From contig LNKV01000111.1 in assembly GCA_001465935.1 (NCBI GenBank), forward strand, positions 17,536 to 56,943: a stretch of DNA of 39,408 nucleotides, given 5' to 3'. A program made the position numbers and the translations under genes. Below, in pieces: positions 34,852 to 39,408 of this stretch (positions are counted from its first letter, which is position 1; each line of letters opens with the position of its first letter). This stretch comes from Clarireedia homoeocarpa. Its lineage: Eukaryota > Ascomycota > Leotiomycetes > Helotiales > Rutstroemiaceae. The notes under the pieces were generated by a model that saw only the letters and a program-made list of their open reading frames with translations, was not told where the DNA came from and searched no databases.

Positions 34852-36052
34852 TCATTTGTTGGTCTTGTAGTCCGGATCATTCTCCGCCATACGCTTCGCC
34901 GCTCTCTCCTCCAGGTGGATGAATCTTGCTTCGTCACCAGATGCCAAATCTTCGGGAGGCGTTTCTGACCGCTTCCTTTTCTTGACGCCAGAGGGGACTG
35001 GATCCTGACTCAGTGACTCTGTTCGGCGAATGTTCACCTCTGCTGCCCGGAGAATGTCGCACAGCTGCTGAGTGGATACAGCCAACTCTTGATCGAGGTC
35101 TCCAATCTCTTTCTGCACTAGTCCTTTGTTGGCAAAATCGCTGAGGTGAAGCCGCAGGCCTGGATGGCCGGTGGGGTTTCCATGGTCGTCGCGGAATGCC
35201 TAATCAATACATTAGATATCGAAAAGCAAGCAAATATAACGCAGAACATTGACGAACCTCATCTATGCTCTCGGGGACGGCTTGTAGCTCGTCTCCATCA
35301 GGAGTGTGTAGGAGATTTGTCCGCCACTTCGTCAACGTTGCCTTGCATGATTCTCCCTTGCCGTATGCAATATCTAGGCCTATCACAACGCGTACGTTCG
35401 CGTCCGAATCCAGCAGATAATCCTCTGCCAGCCGGTGCAGCCTTTTCTTCATTTGGGAATACGCCACTTCGATGATAACGCCTGGATACCGCGCATCCTT
35501 GTGCCAGAACGATGCGTCTGGCTTGTATTTCGACTTTCTACCCGATGATGCATTCTCTGCTGGAAACTCGATCACGGTCGACCAGGCTGGACGCACTTTC
35601 TATACGAAGCGAGCCTCTTTGCCTGATCCGTTGCGTATCGCTTTCAGCTGGCTCCGAATCGCGGCCTCGACGCCGTCGATGAACAGCTCGTGTACTCCGG
35701 TCGGTATACGGACGGAAAGACAATGCGTTTCTGCGTTGTAATCATATCTACCCGAGCCTTGTGGTTAACGACAATTCCTGCAGCATCTAGGATACACCCA
35801 CCGTATCTTGTCTTCCACAAATCCTGATAATGCCTTGTCCTGCTGAAGCCTGTACTCTATCTCATCGTAGTCTCCTTCGACAAGTTGAAATTCTGTCCGC
35901 GGCTCCCGCTTGCTATGTCGTCCAGCCTGGATTTGCTTGAAGAGCACGAGGACTTGTGGAACTTGGGAGGACTGCTTCTCGCCGGTCGGCGGCGGCGTCA
36001 AAGGATGCCTTGCGATGCTCGAAGGCGGTGTGATTTCTTGATCCTATGTCAC
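34852..36052 (-). pseudogene. PD-(D/E)XK-like nuclease family protein, one internal stop
   Basis: Three exons, about 36052-35802, 35747-35258 and 35199-34852, separated by 54- and 58-bp GT-AG introns, give one frame of 363 codons. Features in order are a Pro-rich N-terminus ('PLTPPPTGEK'), 'EGDYDEIEYRLQQDKALSGF', 'TGVHELFIDGVEAAIRSQL', then the putative catalytic core 'KYKPDASFWHKD' / 'PGVIIEVAYSQ' (Asp, Glu, Gln/Lys-like positions). A C-terminal helical part with 'KKRKRSETPPE' follows, a likely nuclear-localisation signal. Family members are common, multicopy hypothetical proteins in ascomycetes; nuclease activity is inferred from the motif pattern only. Lesions are TAG at 35600-35602 (Gln site, CAG to TAG), TAG at 36044-36046 and no start ATG. 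So it is a lightly damaged pseudogene, or was functional until recently. Confidence 0.72.
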
Positions 36053-36185
36053 AAAGGCCCGAGACGTAGACATCGCCGCATATTGTACCGTATTGTGAGG
36101 TTGTACAGGTCGTTGCAAAGAGGAGTGGGGAAGGGACGCTAGTTAGATGTGCTGGTTGACTCAGCAACAATCCTCCGCAGGTGCC

Positions 36186-36272
36186 GAGCCTGCTGATGTA
36201 ATCGCGCAACTACCAAACAGCCGTTGCCGTCCGGGAGCCTATTCTGATCCCCCTTTGGCTCCCGTAGTGGGG
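36186..36272. repeat. Dispersed upstream block, copy B
   Basis: Counterpart of 32268-32362 with 'cgcgcaac', 'aaacagccg', 'tattctgatcccc' and 'ttggctcccgtagtgg'. It lies about 130-220 bases upstream of the nuclease-like gene's presumed start, in the same orientation relative to that gene as copy A has to the Pfs-zinc-finger gene. Confidence 0.65.
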
Positions 36273-36464
36273 GTGGGTCTGGAAGTTCGCTCTAATATAA
36301 CTCACTAGTATAGATCTAGTGTATATTTGAAAGTATATATAAACTCTTGTTATACTTTGTCATAGGTCTAGAGTGCACTAGCGTGTACGTGTATATTCCT
36401 AGAGTATATAGAGTCCTTCCACCTAGAGCTTACCTCTTGTATATAATAACAACTATTCAACTAT
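36273..36464. other. Boundary segment rich in short CTAG/TATA motifs
   Basis: Contains scattered 'ctagtatagatctagtg', 'gtatatataaactc' and 'tctagagtgcactag' motifs, some near-palindromic. Base composition drops towards AT. No gene. Confidence 0.4.
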
Positions 36465-36681
36465 TGTGATGATTCTAACCGAATTATCACGATACTACAT
36501 AAGGACATGACCTCCCTGGGGGTGAGTCAGATATCAGGTATACATTAGTATATATTAGTATACACGTAATATAGTATATAATCACTTCCTGTATATAAGT
36601 CTTCGGACCTTTATAATCCTCTTAGCTCTGTAGTTATTAATTCTAAAATTATTCAGTATCTTAACTAACAGTCTTATTATA
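36465..36681 (+). repeat. 217-bp LTR-like repeat, copy 4 (partly RIP-mutated)
   Basis: Starts TGTGATGATTCTAACC and ends ..CTTATTATA, 217 bases, same motif order as copies 1 and 2. It keeps many TG and CA, so it is intermediate in damage between copy 3 and copies 1-2. No target-site duplication could be defined. It marks the right edge of the GC-normal island. Confidence 0.85.
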
Positions 36682-39408
36682 TTATTAACAACTCACTTAT
36701 CTCTTCGACTGTATTAACAGCTATCTAAATAATATTAATACTTAATCTCTTTTTATTTTTAAATCTCTTCTTTAAAGATTCTCTAAGTAGTAAGAATAGA
36801 CTTATTCTAGCCTCGCTAATATATAGTATTACCTTCTAATACTCTTAAATTACTTATTTTATATAGTCTCTAAAGATTTATTATAATAATATATCAAATA
36901 CCCTTTAACTAACTTTAAAATAGAGGCTAGACAGATTATTTTATATTAGTTAAATAAATAGACTCGCTTTCTTATAATATTATTTTATAAGATATTATAA
37001 CTATTCCTAATACTCAGTTTAGTATTTAGGATACTTTTGAGGCTAGCTAAATAATATTTTAAACTATATATTAAGTAGGAGATAAATCCTCTTTAGACTC
37101 TTATTAATAATCTCTCCTACTTATTTAACTTACTATTATATAATAAAGTTATTTGTAACTACTTATAATCTCTGTACTTTAACTTAGTTAAAATATAGAT
37201 ACTAGTTATCGATATTAAGATAAGAGTAAAAGAAAAATAATTTAAAAAACTTCTTTAGTTATATTATCTACTAACTTAATAATTATACTAATAGTCTAAA
37301 TAGTAAAGATACAAGTTTAATTCTAAGTATAACTAATAATTTAAAATACTAAATATATTATACTAATAAATTAGATTAAAAAACAGTTATTACTTTAACC
37401 GATAATTAAATATAACTTATCTAATACTCTTTAACTATTATTATTATATTAGTTATATAACTTATAACTACTTACTTCTTTATACTAATATAATATTATT
37501 CTAATTATATCAAGTTATATATTATTTAAGATTCTATATTTAACTAATAAACTTTTTGATAGAAAAAAGCTTATTATTTAACTATAAAGAAAGTTTATTA
37601 TAAATCGAATTAATTAGTATAAATATAACTTTATTAATAATAATACTAAATATTTATTTATATTAAACTAATTAAAAAACTTAGCTCTTAAATATTATAA
37701 AAGATTATATATCTAAGATAATATTATATCTAAGTAAATAATTAATAAAGTAGTTAATTTCTTAATAAATCCGACTAAATATTAATATACTTAAAATATA
37801 TATATATATCTTGTCTAGCTTGAAAACTAATTTTTTAAGTCTTTCTATTAATAATTCGAGCTTCTAACTAGTATTATTAGTAAGATTAACTTAAAGAATA
37901 AATATTAAGATTTTATTAGAAAGCTAAATAATAATTATCGAATATATTCGCTTATAAATTATTTTAAAAACGAGAATTACAAGGTTAATATATAAGTACT
38001 TCAATATTTAAATATAAATAATATTAGTATTATAGTAAGTAAGTAAACTTAATAAACCTCTATTAAAATAAGAATAATTATAATAAACTATTAAGACTAA
38101 GCTATTATTTATACTAAAAGCTAGTAAGTATTTTAAGACTAACTCGATATCTTTATTACTACTTTATTTATATAACTACTTTTATCTACTAATATACTAT
38201 ATTATTTCTTCTCTAACTAAAAAGCTACTTTATTAGTTAGTAGTTTCACTCGAAGCTCTCTCTTCCCCGCTCTTACTTGAGTTTAGACTTTATACTATAT
38301 AGTAAGTAAAATCGAGTATAAACCTTATAAAGATATAATAAAGAAAATAGAAAAAGAAAATAATATCCTAGTTAAAGTCTAGATTAAAATTATAGCTTAT
38401 ATAAAATAATTAGAAGTAGACCGAGTAAAAAATAATATTTAAATAAAGACTTCTTTCTAAATAACTTAAGAGATATAAGATACTTAAATTTAACTAAATT
38501 AATAAACGGAAACTATATAATAATATTATATAAACTAGTAAAAAATAATATCTTCTATTAAACTAAAGCTTTTATTAACTCTAGAATAAATAGTTTTATA
38601 TTAATTAATATTTCTTTTCTTTAACAACTTTATTATAATCTTAAGTTTATAATCAAATACTTAAAGACGCTTTTATAAGTTAAGAGATATAATAACTAAA
38701 GTAAGTTTCTAATTACTTATTATATTTTAATAAACTTTATAATCGATAATTATATCTAATTATTTATCTCTTTTCTAATTATCTATTTAAATATATATAT
38801 AGTAATACTAAGATATAAATAATTTATTAAAAATCGAATATTAGTTAACTATATTTAAAAACATTTTATTTAATTTAAAAAGCTATTTATAAACTAAATA
38901 TATATAAAATCTTATAATATTAAGACTTACTTATATAAGCCCGAGATAATAAATAAGATCTATTAAGTTAATATAAAGTATCGAGATTATAAATTTAATT
39001 AGAATTACTTAAACTTAAAAATTTATTAGAAATAACTATTTTTTATTAGTATAGTTATTATTAAAAAGTAATATATAAATAGAAAAATATTAAATTTATT
39101 TATTATATATTTATTACTCTATCTCCAAGTAAATCTACTAAATATTTTAAGTAATAGCTTAGTTTTCTTTATTAAAAATAAAGTTATTTTAATTATAAAA
39201 AGTTTATTTTATAAGGTTTAAGCTAAATATTCTATTATCTATATAGAAAAAGAGTTAAAACTAGTTAAGTCTATAATTTTTATATTTAATACTAAATTTA
39301 AAAGACTTCTAAAACCTCTCTAGATCCCTTCTATATAATATAAACTAAGTATTATAAAGATATATATAATCTCTATTATAATAATAAACTATATTTATAA
39401 AAGAGATA
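36682..39408. repeat. RIP-saturated AT-rich repeat DNA, right flank
   Basis: Composition changes sharply after the 217-bp repeat to AT-rich sequence nearly free of CA and TG. No open frame survives. It may be the interior of an LTR element whose 5' LTR is 36465-36681, but I cannot identify gag or pol domains with confidence. Confidence 0.85.

Overview
The window looks like a piece of a filamentous ascomycete (Pezizomycotina) genome in a repeat-dense, possibly subtelomeric compartment. The reasons are short 50-60 bp GT-AG introns, fungal protein families (SesB-like/NB-ARC/TPR, Pfs-NACHT, NACHT-WD40, the PD-(D/E)XK-like family) and a very strong repeat-induced point mutation (RIP) signature. 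Species cannot be told from the sequence.

Layout. (1) Positions 1-14853 are AT-saturated, RIP-destroyed transposon DNA. Readable remains are a Ty3/Gypsy chromovirus integrase plus chromodomain (about 300-1590, + strand), a pair of related LTR-like segments, a 139-bp tandem repeat and two copies of a 217-bp LTR-like repeat. An assembly gap follows (14854-15250). (2) Positions 15251-36681 form a GC-normal island, bounded on both sides by inverted copies of that same 217-bp repeat. (3) Positions 36682-39408 are AT-saturated RIP DNA again.

The island is mostly a graveyard of NLR-like (STAND) and nucleic-acid-related genes: the WD40 tail of a NACHT-WD40 gene, a Tc1/mariner transposase, a membrane-protein pseudogene, a full-length SesB-like esterase/NB-ARC/TPR pseudogene, an unidentified hydrophobic fragment, a PAN/apple-like coiled-coil pseudogene, a Pfs-NACHT pseudogene, an RNase III-like remnant and a PD-(D/E)XK-like nuclease gene with one internal stop. 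In almost every broken gene the frame is preserved and the lesions are TGG to TAG, CAG to TAG or CAA to TAA, i.e. CpA to TpA on one strand.

Two genes look open. One is a small secreted eight-cysteine protein (25241-25921, minus). The other, the most interesting object here, is a two-exon gene (30186-31915, minus) that joins an apparently intact Pfs/PNP_UDP nucleoside-phosphorylase domain to a tandem array of near-identical C2H2 zinc fingers with C-x2-C-x12-H-x5-H spacing. It has no NACHT or NB-ARC domain. A short sequence block upstream of it recurs upstream of the PD-(D/E)XK gene, which hints at a shared regulatory segment. I infer that this compartment holds fast-evolving self/non-self recognition genes that RIP and transposons are eroding.
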